From Salinimicrobium soli (lineage in GTDB: Bacteria; Bacteroidota; Bacteroidia; Flavobacteriales; Flavobacteriaceae): a stretch of DNA of 64,000 bases. This document shows, piece after piece, positions 26,188 through 33,937 of the stretch. The notes beneath the pieces are model-generated. The model did not search any database. It saw nothing but the letters and a program-made list of their open reading frames with translations, and was not told the DNA's origin. The stretch is from positions 124,001 to 188,000 of the forward strand of contig NZ_JBLUWW010000003.1 in NCBI RefSeq assembly GCF_048323655.1. The letters run 5' to 3'. A program made the position numbers and the translations under genes. Each line of letters opens with the position of its first letter. Position 1 is the first letter of the stretch.

Positions 26188-27848
26188 TATGGTTGGTTGC
26201 TAACGGCTCCGGTAAATTCTTCGAAAACCTCTTTTTTAATGCTCCAGTCCGGAGGTTCGATCTCACCCCAGGCATTGGGTAGGTCCTGGTAATTAAAGTA
26301 GTTGACACCAAAGATCTCCTTATGCTTATTGATAACTTCGGCGGCATCGAGCATCCACCGTTTTTGGTATTCCTCATGGCCGGTTACTCCAAACTCCGCT
26401 ATTAGAAAAGGCTTCCCAAAAAGGTCAAGTCTTCTTCTTTTTCTCAGGTAGATCTTTCCGAAGGAGTCCTGTTCTTTGTAATCGGTAATATTTTTATCGG
26501 GTAGGCCGTAAATGGACATGCTGATAAAGTCCACTACATCACTCCCTGGCCACCATTCCACCGAACCACGATCTCCGGCCGGAGCCCATACTTTTTTGAT
26601 ATTGGACTTCTCACTTCCCGGAAATTTCATAAAATACCGGAAGGCTTTAATGTAGAGGGAAGGATCCTGTTTTTGCCACGGATAGCGATCCACCGGGACC
26701 TCCATTTCGTGAGCAAAACGAAGATATACTACAGGGCCATCTTCAGGTATAAGCTGGTAAAATTTCTGAAGCAGCTCATCAAAATTTCCGTTAATTATTC
26801 CTTTTAGAACATTGGGTTCAACAGGATTGTCTTTCAAATTTACCGGCTCAACGGTTATTATTACATCATGCTTCCTGGAAAGGATATCCAAAAATTGCTT
26901 TTTAAAGGATCCGTCCTGAATGTCATCTAATCCTATAAAAATATGTTCGATCGAGACGGCGTCATTATTTACCAGTAGCTTTTGAGGATCGTAAAGACCA
27001 ATTCCCGGCGTAGTTTTCCTTTCGATTTTTGCCTTTGGCTGAAGATCGTCGAGGTTCGTGAATCTTTTTACTTCCTCATACTTTCTGAAGGCCTCTTCAA
27101 ATACTTCATTTTTGACTGCTTGGGAAGCCCTTCTCTGACCAAGAATAATTATCGGAGTATCCAAAAAACGCATCCTGGAAAGCTTTCGTTCCAGTAATTC
27201 TGACAGTTCTTTGTTTTCCAGGAAAAGATCGGTTTTATCTTTCTTATCGAGACTTATACTGGCCACTTCAAAATTGTCTTTTCCGGGGAAATATTCCATA
27301 TTGCCTAAAGCTCCTGCCGGTCCCCAGACAATTTTTGCTTCAGGGAGGATCCTTCGGGCGGTTTCAGAAAACTTTAAAAATGCATGGTTGTAGATCTCTC
27401 CCCAATTGCTCCAGGCGTTATCGTTCTGCGGGATCTCCATTTCCGGATTAAAACGTAATAACAAGTCTTGGCGGTGAGCAAGAGGTTTGAGCATCGCGAC
27501 CAATTCCTCATTATAATTGCCTCCAGCAATACTGTCGAGAACTCTATGGCCCCAGATCTCCACTGTGAGCAGAACGGGTTGTTCTGCAGGCGCATCTTTT
27601 AATTCGTTCTTATCTAGCTGCCAGTCCGAATAACTTTTTATTTGAAGCCGGTAATGTTGAGGTACTACGGGAATTCCACCCCCGGGGTCATAGACTGCCA
27701 GTACTTCCTGCTTCACCTCTTTTTCGATCTTGTTACTCACAAAAAAATTTGGAAACTTGCTTTCGAAGATACCCCAGGCTTTGACGCTGCCAATGACAAC
27801 TACAATAAGGACGCAGGCAAGAAGGAGGTAAGAAATTATTTTTTTCAA
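26187..27848 (-). CDS. Tandem GH26-like glycoside hydrolase, membrane-anchored
   Basis: A 553-residue protein with an N-terminal membrane anchor (residues 4-22) and two GH26-like modules. The second module (about 282-545) has YLRFAHEMEVP with the acid/base Glu381, KVWAPAG, and LIAEFG with the nucleophile Glu485, as in beta-mannanase-type (beta/alpha)8 barrels. The first module (about 50-270) repeats the same layout (LLRFNPEMEIP, KIVWGPAGALGNMEYFPG) but aligns IILGQR with IAEFG, so Gly237 replaces the nucleophile. The likely substrate is a beta-linked glycan at the cell surface; no PUL (SusC/D) genes are adjacent. Confidence 0.8.
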   Translation of the reverse strand: MKKIISYLLLACVLIVVVIGSVKAWGIFESKFPNFFVSNKIEKEVKQEVLAVYDPGGGIPVVPQHYRLQIKSYSDWQLDKNELKDAPAEQPVLLTVEIWGHRVLDSIAGGNYNEELVAMLKPLAHRQDLLLRFNPEMEIPQNDNAWSNWGEIYNHAFLKFSETARRILPEAKIVWGPAGALGNMEYFPGKDNFEVASISLDKKDKTDLFLENKELSELLERKLSRMRFLDTPIIILGQRRASQAVKNEVFEEAFRKYEEVKRFTNLDDLQPKAKIERKTTPGIGLYDPQKLLVNNDAVSIEHIFIGLDDIQDGSFKKQFLDILSRKHDVIITVEPVNLKDNPVEPNVLKGIINGNFDELLQKFYQLIPEDGPVVYLRFAHEMEVPVDRYPWQKQDPSLYIKAFRYFMKFPGSEKSNIKKVWAPAGDRGSVEWWPGSDVVDFISMSIYGLPDKNITDYKEQDSFGKIYLRKRRRLDLFGKPFLIAEFGVTGHEEYQKRWMLDAAEVINKHKEIFGVNYFNYQDLPNAWGEIEPPDWSIKKEVFEEFTGAVSNQP

Positions 27849-27944
27849 AAATGGATTTTTATTGAAGATAATAAAACCAAATGATGTAGTTCAAACTCAT
27901 TGGGAATAGATACTAATAAAGCTGGGGTATCCCGACCTATTTTC

Positions 27945-27952
27945 TATTTTTG
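27945..27952 (+). promoter_or_regulatory. Candidate -7 box for cmk
   Basis: TATTTTTG at 27945-27952 matches TAnnTTTG and lies 31 nt upstream of the cmk ATG. The -33 box is poor (CTGG, 19 nt upstream). Confidence 0.4.
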
Positions 27953-27982
27953 CAAAAATAAACAAAGCTTAAGCCATTCCTA

Positions 27983-28675
27983 ATGACCAAAAAGATCACC
28001 ATTGCGATAGACGGATTTTCATCAACCGGTAAAAGTACCGTTGCAAAGCAACTGGCAAAGGAGTTGGGTTATGTTTATGTAGATACCGGGGCTATGTACC
28101 GCGCGGTCACCCTTTACGCCCTGCGGAAGAATTTTATCTCTGAAAACAGTTTTGACAGTAAGGCCCTTGTGGCTTCCCTGCCGGCTGTGAAGCTAAAATT
28201 TATCTTCAACCCAGATCGTGGTTTTGCCGAAATGTACCTGAACGGCGAGAATGTAGAAAAAGAGATCAGGCAAATGGAAGTTTCCCAGTATGTGAGCAAG
28301 ATCGCTGCTGTTCCTGAAGTTCGTGAGATGCTGGTAGCCCAGCAGCAGGAAATGGGTAAGGAAAAAGGTATTGTCATGGACGGCCGCGACATTGGAACCG
28401 TTGTTTTCCCAGATGCCGAGCTTAAGATCTTTATGACAGCTTCTGCCGAAGAACGCGCCCAGCGAAGGTTCAAAGAACTTTCAGAAAGGGGAGAAGAGGT
28501 CACTTATAAAGAGGTGCTCGAAAATGTGCAGGAAAGGGATCATTTGGATACCACCCGAAAAGATTCGCCGCTGGTAAAAGCTTCCGACGCAAAGGAGATC
28601 GATAATTCCCACCTTACTTTATCGGGACAATTCGAGAAGATCCTTGAATTGTACAATGCTGCAATAAGCAATTAA
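27983..28675 (+). CDS. cmk: Cytidylate kinase
   Basis: Phosphorylates CMP and dCMP with ATP in the cytosol. The 230 residues start with the P-loop IDGFSSTGKSTVAK, followed by the CMP-binding YVDTGAMYRAVTLYAL and VMDGRDIGTVVFPDA. The C-terminal RRFKELSERGE and RDxxDTTRKDSPL are the LID and substrate elements. Gly-to-Phe-Ser in the P-loop (GFSSTGKS) is common in Bacteroidetes CMP kinases. cmk is followed by rpsA, as in many bacteria, but here a 760-bp repeat-filled region separates them. Confidence 0.96.
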   Translation: MTKKITIAIDGFSSTGKSTVAKQLAKELGYVYVDTGAMYRAVTLYALRKNFISENSFDSKALVASLPAVKLKFIFNPDRGFAEMYLNGENVEKEIRQMEVSQYVSKIAAVPEVREMLVAQQQEMGKEKGIVMDGRDIGTVVFPDAELKIFMTASAEERAQRRFKELSERGEEVTYKEVLENVQERDHLDTTRKDSPLVKASDAKEIDNSHLTLSGQFEKILELYNAAISN

Positions 28676-28860
28676 CAATAAACAGCGATTGTCAGACTGA
28701 GCCCGACCAAAGGGAGGAAAAGTCGAAGTCCATAAAAATTCCAAGCACCAAGTTCCAAATTCCAAATTCAAAACCTTTTGTCAAAAGAAGAACTATTAGT
28801 GCATCTGCCCGCCGGTAGGCGGGTTCGTGGCAAAAAACCGCTCGGGGAGACAATTCCCCG

Positions 28861-28916
28861 CAACCCGCAACCCGCAACTCGCAACCCGCAACTCGCAACG
28901 CCCAACCCGCAACAGG
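28861..28916. repeat. CAACCCG-type heptamer array 1
   Basis: Eight consecutive 7-mers in one phase: CAACCCG, CAACCCG, CAACTCG, CAACCCG, CAACTCG, CAACGCC, CAACCCG, CAACAGG. The phase continues as TAAACGG and CTTCGAC into the core. On the minus strand it reads as GGGTTGC-like telomere-style units with several GGG tracts 4 nt apart. Confidence 0.92.
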
Positions 28917-28920
28917 TAAA

Positions 28921-28960
28921 CGGCTTCGACTATTCGGCTGTCGCCGGCTAAGGCTGACAT
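28921..28960 (-). repeat. Core repeat, copy 1
   Basis: Forty bases from CGGCTTCGAC to GCTGACAT. Copy 2 begins exactly 180 bp downstream (29101) and differs at about five positions. Read on the minus strand both start TGTCAG and end GTCGAAGCCG, like the plus-strand segment at 28690-28730. Confidence 0.88.
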
Positions 28961-28970
28961 GTAGCTTTGA

Positions 28971-29100
28971 GAACCAAGAGCCAAGAGCCAAAAGCCAAGA
29001 ACCTTCAACCCGCAACTCGCAACCCACGACCCGCAACCCGCAACCCGCAACCAGCAACTCGTAACCTGCAACCTGCAACCTGGAACCCGTAACAGGTAAC
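28971..29100. repeat. GARCCAA to CAACCCG heptamer array 2
   Basis: About 18 consecutive 7-mers in one phase: GAACCAA, GAGCCAA, GAGCCAA, AAGCCAA, GAACCTT, then CAACCCG, CAACTCG, CAACCCA, CGACCCG, CAACCCG, CAACCCG, CAACCAG, CAACTCG, TAACCTG, CAACCTG, CAACCTG, GAACCCG, TAACAGG. The consensus changes class while the 7-nt phase is kept. Confidence 0.92.
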
Positions 29101-29140
29101 CGGCTTCGACTTTTCGGCTGCCGCCGGCTCAGCCTGACAT
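29101..29140 (-). repeat. Core repeat, copy 2
   Basis: Second copy of the 40-bp core, from CGGCTTCGAC to CCTGACAT, spaced exactly 180 bp from copy 1 and flanked on both sides by heptamer arrays in the same order. Confidence 0.88.
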
Positions 29141-29148
29141 ATACCTTT

Positions 29149-29246
29149 GAGAACAGAGAGCAAAGAACCAAGAACAAAGACCTGCAACCCGCAACCCGCA
29201 ATCCGCAACTCGCCACTCGCAACCCGCAACCGACAACCTGCAACCC
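29149..29246. repeat. Heptamer array 3
   Basis: Fourteen units in one phase: GAGAACA, GAGAGCA, AAGAACC, AAGAACA, AAGACCT, then GCAACCC twice, GCAATCC, GCAACTC, GCCACTC, GCAACCC, GCAACCG, ACAACCT, GCAACCC. Confidence 0.9.
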
Positions 29247-29283
29247 CTTCAGAACCAAAATTTTGATAATTGTTAACTGCCCA

Positions 29284-29314
29284 TTGTTAATTGTCATAAA
29301 TAGTTGTATTTTTG
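29284..29314 (+). promoter_or_regulatory. Candidate promoter of rpsA
   Basis: TTG at 29284-29286, 20-nt spacer, and a perfect TATTTTTG at 29307-29314. Transcription from here would give a leader of about 115 nt before the rpsA ATG at 29436. Confidence 0.6.
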
Positions 29315-29435
29315 CACTCCTTTTAGCAATACCCGGAAGAGTAAAAGGGTTGAAAATCAATATTATAAACACTTCTGTGTTCTTTTATTGCAGAATTTCT
29401 TCCGAAGAATACAGGATACAAATTAATTATCAGCA

Positions 29436-31271
29436 ATGGCTGAAGAAAACAAAAACAAAGAAGTTCAGGAAGTAGCTGGGATGGATACTGCGTCTCAACC
29501 TGAGGCTGTAGAACAACAGCAAAACCCTGAGCAATTCTTAAAGGAATTCAACTGGCACAACTACGAAGAAGGAATTGATCCTATCGACGATCAAAAGCTG
29601 GAAGAATTTGAGAAACTTGTAGCAGAGAATTTCGTTGACACTTTAGATGACGAGGTTACTACAGGAAAAGTGATCAACATTACAGATCGTGACGCGATCA
29701 TTGACATCAACGCGAAGAGTGAAGGTGTTATTTCTTTGAACGAGTTCCGTTACAACCCGGATCTTAAAGTAGGAGATGAAGTTGAGGTGTTGATCGACGT
29801 TCGTGAAGATGCTACAGGTCAGTTGATCCTTTCTCACCGTAAGGCCCGTGTTATCATGGCTTGGGACCGTGTGAACAAAGCGCATGACGAAGGTCTTATC
29901 GTGAATGGTTACGTTAAATGTCGTACCAAAGGAGGTATGATCGTTGACGTATTTGGTATTGAAGCTTTCCTTCCTGGTTCACAGATCGATGTGAAACCAA
30001 TCAGGGATTACGATGCATACGTAGGTAAAACAATGGAATTCAAAGTGGTTAAGATCAACCACGAATTCAAAAACGTTGTTGTATCTCACAAAGCGCTTAT
30101 CGAAGCAGATATCGAAGAGCAGAAAAAAGAGATCATTGGGCAGCTTGAAAAAGGTCAGGTACTTGAAGGTACTGTTAAGAACATTACTTCTTACGGTGTA
30201 TTCGTTGACCTTGGAGGTGTTGATGGACTTATCCACATCACTGATCTTAGCTGGTCACGTATCAACCATCCAAATGAGATCGTTGAACTTGATCAAAAAC
30301 TGAACGTTGTTATCCTTGACTTTGATGAGGCTAAAACAAGAATCCAGTTAGGTCTTAAACAACTTAGCAAACACCCATGGGAAGCTCTTGACGAGAACCT
30401 TAAAGTTGGTGACAAAGTAAAAGGTAAAGTAGTTGTGATCGCAGATTACGGTGCATTTATCGAAGTTGCTGAAGGTGTTGAAGGTCTTATCCACGTTTCT
30501 GAAATGTCATGGAGTACTCACCTGCGCTCAGCTCAGGACTTCGTGAACGTTGGAGATGAGGTAGAAGCACAGATCCTTACTTTAGATCGTGAAGACAGAA
30601 AAATGTCTCTTGGTATCAAGCAATTGACTCCAGATCCATGGACTGACATCACTTCTAAATATCCTGTAGGTTCAAGACACACTGGTATCGTTCGTAACTT
30701 TACTAACTTCGGAGTGTTCGTAGAACTTGAAGAAGGAATCGACGGATTGATCTATATCTCTGACCTTTCATGGACTAAGAAGATCAAGCATCCATCAGAA
30801 TTTACTAACGTAGGTGATAAACTTGACGTTGTAGTTCTTGAGCTTGATGTGGAAGGACGTAAATTGAGCTTAGGTCACAAACAAACAGAGGCTAACCCTT
30901 GGGATAAATACGAAACTGAATTCGCTGTAGGTACTACTCACACAGCTGCAGTTACAGAGATCGTAGATAAAGGAGCAACTGTAGACTTTAATGAAGATAT
31001 CACTGCATTCGTACCGCAACGTCACCTTGAAAAAGAAGACGGAAGCAAATTGAAGCAGGGAGAAACTGCAGAATTCCAGATCATTGAGTTCAACAAAGAA
31101 TTCAAGAGAGTGGTAGCATCTCACACCGCTATTCACAAGGAAGAAGAGCAACAAATTGTTAAGCAGGCTCAGAAAAAAGCCGCTCAGCAGCAAGCTCAAA
31201 ACAGCACCACTATGGGTGATGTGAACGCAGAACTTCAAGCGTTGAAAGATAAAATGGAAGGGAAGAAGTAA
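29436..31271 (+). CDS. rpsA: 30S ribosomal protein S1
   Basis: RNA-binding ribosomal protein that brings mRNA to the 30S subunit. The 611 residues hold six S1 (OB-fold) domains: about 62-130, 148-218, 235-307, 320-392, 407-480 and 493-565. Domains 3 to 5 are the most alike (GTVKNITSYGVFVDLG, GKVVVIADYGAFIEVA, GIVRNFTNFGVFVELE). There is an acidic N-terminal extension and a Gln/Lys-rich C-terminal helix (KKAAQQQAQ). Codon use is strongly biased, as expected for a highly expressed gene. A strong terminator follows. Confidence 0.97.
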   Translation: MAEENKNKEVQEVAGMDTASQPEAVEQQQNPEQFLKEFNWHNYEEGIDPIDDQKLEEFEKLVAENFVDTLDDEVTTGKVINITDRDAIIDINAKSEGVISLNEFRYNPDLKVGDEVEVLIDVREDATGQLILSHRKARVIMAWDRVNKAHDEGLIVNGYVKCRTKGGMIVDVFGIEAFLPGSQIDVKPIRDYDAYVGKTMEFKVVKINHEFKNVVVSHKALIEADIEEQKKEIIGQLEKGQVLEGTVKNITSYGVFVDLGGVDGLIHITDLSWSRINHPNEIVELDQKLNVVILDFDEAKTRIQLGLKQLSKHPWEALDENLKVGDKVKGKVVVIADYGAFIEVAEGVEGLIHVSEMSWSTHLRSAQDFVNVGDEVEAQILTLDREDRKMSLGIKQLTPDPWTDITSKYPVGSRHTGIVRNFTNFGVFVELEEGIDGLIYISDLSWTKKIKHPSEFTNVGDKLDVVVLELDVEGRKLSLGHKQTEANPWDKYETEFAVGTTHTAAVTEIVDKGATVDFNEDITAFVPQRHLEKEDGSKLKQGETAEFQIIEFNKEFKRVVASHTAIHKEEEQQIVKQAQKKAAQQQAQNSTTMGDVNAELQALKDKMEGKK

Positions 31272-31293
31272 TTCCTGAACATTTTTAAATATT

Positions 31294-31328
31294 AAAAACC
31301 TCTCCGGGCAACCGGGGAGGTTTTTTTA
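31294..31328 (+). terminator. Rho-independent terminator of rpsA
   Basis: A 9-bp GC-rich stem (31299-31307 with 31312-31320) with a GCAA tetraloop, flanked by an A-run and an 8-nt T-run. Confidence 0.92.
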
Positions 31329-31413
31329 TTACCCGTGATTTAAAAAAGTTTTATCATTTCCGGTTTTGCAGATGTTCTTCGGAAGCCGTATCTTCAAAGG
31401 AAACTTTCCAAAA

Positions 31414-32409
31414 ATGTCAAAAACTATTCTTTTTAAAAACAGGCCCAAAGGAAAGCCTGCCACTTCCGATTTCGAGATAATTTCCGAAGAAGATCCAAAA
31501 CCCGCCGAAGGAGAAATATTGCTTGAGGCAAAATACATTTCCGTAGATCCGTATCTCCGCGGAAGAATGCGCGACGAGAAATCTTATATCCCACCTTTCG
31601 AACTTGGGAAACCGCTGGAATCTATGGTGGTGGCCGAAGTTGTGGAATCCAATAATTCAAACTTTGAAAAAGGTGAATATGTAAGCGGGATGCTACAGTG
31701 GAAGCAACTGCAAACCAGCAATGGACAAGGCTTGAACAAAGTGCACAAAGAACTGGCCCCGCCTTCCGCATTTTTAGGTGTGTTGGGATTGACCGGTCTA
31801 ACTGCATACCTCGGGCTCGATAAGATCGGGAAGCTCAAAGAAGGAGAGACCCTGGTGGTTTCAGGAGCTGCAGGAGCAGTAGGAAGCATCGTGGGGCAGA
31901 TAGGTAAGATCAAAGGTTGCAGGGTGGTAGGAATTGCCGGCAGTGATGAAAAAGTCGATCATATTAAGGAGAAGTTCGGTTTTGATGAAGGCATTAACTA
32001 CAACACGACAAAGAGCATGAAAAAGGCCATTTCTGAAGCCTGTCCCGACGGAGTGGATGTTTACTTTGACAATGTAGGTGGGGAGATCTTGGATGCCGTG
32101 CTGCAGAATGTCAACAAAGACGCACGTATTATCAATTGCGGGGCGATTTCCCTTTATAATGAAACTGAAGTGCCTACAGGACCAAGGCCCGAAGGTATCC
32201 TCATCAAGAAAACGGCTTTGATGCAGGGCTTCCTGATAAGAGATCACGCAAAGGACTTTGGAACTGCCTTAAAGCAACTCGGAGCCTGGCTACAGGAAGG
32301 AAAACTGAAATACGACGAAACTGTGGTGGAAGGTTTTGAGAAACTTCCGGAAGCCTTTATTGGCCTTTTTGAAGGAAAGAACACTGGGAAAATGGTTGTT
32401 AAGGTTTAG
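31414..32409 (+). CDS. NADP-dependent oxidoreductase, MDR family (PTGR/CurA-like)
   Basis: A 331-residue zinc-free medium-chain reductase. The start at 31414 (MSKTILFKNRPKG) is preferred over 31366, which adds a non-homologous stretch. RPKGKP at the N-terminus, YISVDPYLRGRM, and the NADPH-binding VSGAAGAVGSIVGQI are hallmarks of the leukotriene B4 12-hydroxydehydrogenase / prostaglandin reductase group, which reduces alpha,beta-unsaturated carbonyls. Cytosolic. A role in removing reactive enones fits other stress genes in the window but is inference. Confidence 0.92.
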   Translation: MSKTILFKNRPKGKPATSDFEIISEEDPKPAEGEILLEAKYISVDPYLRGRMRDEKSYIPPFELGKPLESMVVAEVVESNNSNFEKGEYVSGMLQWKQLQTSNGQGLNKVHKELAPPSAFLGVLGLTGLTAYLGLDKIGKLKEGETLVVSGAAGAVGSIVGQIGKIKGCRVVGIAGSDEKVDHIKEKFGFDEGINYNTTKSMKKAISEACPDGVDVYFDNVGGEILDAVLQNVNKDARIINCGAISLYNETEVPTGPRPEGILIKKTALMQGFLIRDHAKDFGTALKQLGAWLQEGKLKYDETVVEGFEKLPEAFIGLFEGKNTGKMVVKV

Positions 32410-32419
32410 AAGAAGTTTT

Positions 32420-32962
32420 TCAGCTGAAGTTCTTGAATTCTTCTTCCAACACCTTTTCATGAACTTCAAGATCCTGAATGCTGTGCAGCACAAACACAAT
32501 CTTTTTTACGCTTTTTAGAGTGGGTGCCATTTTGAGGATCGTATCAAAGGCCACAGAGGCTGCTTCCTGAATAGGATATCCAAAAACACCTGTAGAAATG
32601 GCAGGAAAAGCGATGCTTTTAACTTGATTTCCCTCAGCCAGGTTTAGAGCGTTCGAATAACAGTCAGCGAGTAATTTGTCTTCAGGTTTGTCATTTCCAT
32701 AAACAGGCCCAAGGCAATGGATCACGTATTTATTTGGCAGGCGGTAAGCTTTGGTAATGACTGCATCACCCGGTTTGATCGGCGCCAATGGCCTGGCTTC
32801 TTTTGCCAGTTCGGGTCCGGCTGCCCTGTGAATAGCACCGGCTACTCCGCCACCCGTTTCCAGCCGGGCATTGGCCGCATTCACAACGGCGTCACAATCG
32901 TCCTGGTTCGTAATATCGCCATGCCGGCATTCTATCTGCACTCCTGAGATCTTTTTTTCCAT
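32420..32962 (-). CDS. Macro domain protein (ADP-ribosyl hydrolase type)
   Basis: A 180-residue stand-alone macro domain. The start at 32962 (MEKKISGVQIECRHGDIT) is chosen because the region before it is non-coding in character. VVNAANARLETGGGVAGAIHRAAG is the ADP-ribose-binding loop, and AFPAISTGVFGYP is the second conserved loop of the MacroD/YmdB type, which deacetylates O-acetyl-ADP-ribose and removes ADP-ribose from proteins. It converges on the MDR gene with an 11-nt gap. Confidence 0.93.
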   Translation of the reverse strand: MEKKISGVQIECRHGDITNQDDCDAVVNAANARLETGGGVAGAIHRAAGPELAKEARPLAPIKPGDAVITKAYRLPNKYVIHCLGPVYGNDKPEDKLLADCYSNALNLAEGNQVKSIAFPAISTGVFGYPIQEAASVAFDTILKMAPTLKSVKKIVFVLHSIQDLEVHEKVLEEEFKNFS

Positions 32963-33024
32963 AGCTGCTTCGGTTTTACTTAAAAATAAGAAAAATCTGC
33001 GGCATTTTTCCGGATGAGAAATGT

Positions 33025-33049
33025 CATTGAAAAATGGCATTTTTCAATG
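33025..33049. repeat. Perfect 12-bp inverted repeat around one base
   Basis: CATTGAAAAATG, G, CATTTTTCAATG. It lies in the 112-bp gap between the divergent macro-domain and SDR genes, about 26 nt before the SDR ATG. It could be an operator; a related TCAAAAATG-N-CATTTTTGA word occurs at 35483-35501. Confidence 0.6.
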
Positions 33050-33074
33050 TACTTTCAGAGGAAATTTGAAACAA

Positions 33075-33815
33075 ATGAAAGATAATGTAGTCATCGTAAC
33101 CGGAGCAGCTTCGGGGATAGGAGAGGCGGCAGCAATACTTTTTGCAAAAGAGGGAGCCAAAGTAGTGGTTTCCGATATACAGGAAGAGAACGGACGTGCG
33201 GTGGTAGATAAGATCACAGGAGCCGGCGGAAAAGCAGAATTCTTCAAAGCCGATGTTTCCAAAGCGGAAGACAATAAGGCGCTGGTAGATTTTGCCGTCA
33301 AAACCTTCGGAAAACTGGATATCGCTGTAAATAACGCCGGAATTGGAGGAGAGGCAAACAAGATCGTCGATATGAGCTTGGAAGGATGGCATCAGGTGAT
33401 CGATGTGAACCTCCACAGTATCTTCTACGGAATGAAATATCAATTGGCCGCGATGCAAAAGAATGGGAAAGGCAGTATTGTCAATATTTCTTCCATTCTG
33501 GGAAAAGTTGGTTTTATGGGCTCTGCGGCCTATGTGGCTTCCAAGCACGCCATACTCGGAATCACCAAAACTGCTGCTTTGGAGTATTCCGCAGAGAATA
33601 TCCGCATCAATTGTGTTGGACCAGCCTTTATCGACACTCCGTTGCTGGACCAGTTGGATGACGAGCTTAAACAACAACTTGTGGGGCTGCATCCTATTGG
33701 AAGATTCGGAAAAAGCGAAGAAGTAGCCGAACTAATCTTCTGGCTGGGTAGCGATAAATCTTCGTTCGCCACCGGAGCTTATTATTCCATAGATGGTGGT
33801 TATCTTTCCAAATAA
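33075..33815 (+). CDS. Short-chain dehydrogenase/reductase
   Basis: A 246-residue classical SDR. The start at 33075 (MKDNVVIVTGAASGIGE) puts the cofactor motif TGAASGIG right at the N-terminus as usual. NNAGIGG, the catalytic Ser in SIVNISSILG, and Tyr/Lys in AAYVASKHA are present. Asp in VVVSDIQEENG after the second strand suggests NAD preference. Substrate unknown. It is divergent from the macro-domain gene and shares its upstream region. Confidence 0.93.
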   Translation: MKDNVVIVTGAASGIGEAAAILFAKEGAKVVVSDIQEENGRAVVDKITGAGGKAEFFKADVSKAEDNKALVDFAVKTFGKLDIAVNNAGIGGEANKIVDMSLEGWHQVIDVNLHSIFYGMKYQLAAMQKNGKGSIVNISSILGKVGFMGSAAYVASKHAILGITKTAALEYSAENIRINCVGPAFIDTPLLDQLDDELKQQLVGLHPIGRFGKSEEVAELIFWLGSDKSSFATGAYYSIDGGYLSK

Positions 33816-33818
33816 AGG

Positions 33819-33853
33819 GAAGTTAGAAGTACGAAGTTAGAAGGACGAAGTAG
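33819..33853. repeat. GAAGTWN heptamer array
   Basis: Exactly five 7-mers in tandem: GAAGTTA, GAAGTAC, GAAGTTA, GAAGGAC, GAAGTAG. It begins 4 nt after the SDR stop and precedes a terminator. Different in sequence from the arrays at 28.7-29.2 kb but with the same unit length. Confidence 0.88.
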
Positions 33854-33861
33854 TGCATATA

Positions 33862-33898
33862 AAAAAGAGCCTCTTCAATACTGAAGGGCTCTTTTTGT
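33862..33898. terminator. Bidirectional terminator between the SDR and DEAD-box genes
   Basis: Stem 33862-33871 with 33887-33896 plus an inner 5-bp stem after a one-base bulge; A-run left, T-run right. Confidence 0.85.
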
Positions 33899-33937
33899 TT
33901 TGGAGTATATTTTAGAAGCGGTCTCTAAAATGACATT

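Larger units (their letters stand above)
28676..29435. repeat. Non-coding region of heptamer-periodic repeats between cmk and rpsA
   Basis: A 760-bp stretch with no credible gene. It holds, in order: a core-like segment (28690-28733), a CCAARNN heptamer array (28741-28775), a perfect 6-bp GC hairpin CCCGCCGGTAGGCGGG (28808-28823), a CAACCCG-type heptamer array (28861-28916), a core (28921-28960), a GARCCAA array running without phase change into another CAACCCG-type array (28971-29100), a core (29101-29140), a last mixed array (29149-29246), then the rpsA promoter and leader. Minus-strand open frames here only translate the repeats. Confidence 0.9.

Noticed and set aside
28861..29246. CRISPR-like array
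   Set aside because: The repeat unit is 7 nt without unique spacers, the cores are too few and 180 bp apart, and no cas genes are present.
28692..29372. Open minus-strand frame of 226 codons (and two others) in the cmk-rpsA gap
   Set aside because: The translation is only RVAGCGLRVA-like repetition produced by the heptamer arrays; all three frames are similarly open, and there is no conserved domain or start context.
29321..29435. Riboswitch or structured leader in the rpsA 5' region
   Set aside because: The leader of about 115 nt is AT-rich and shows no long perfect stems that I can support; S1 autoregulation remains possible but unseen.
33024..33692. Minus-strand open frame of 222 codons
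   Set aside because: Antisense to the SDR gene, whose cofactor and catalytic motifs are intact.
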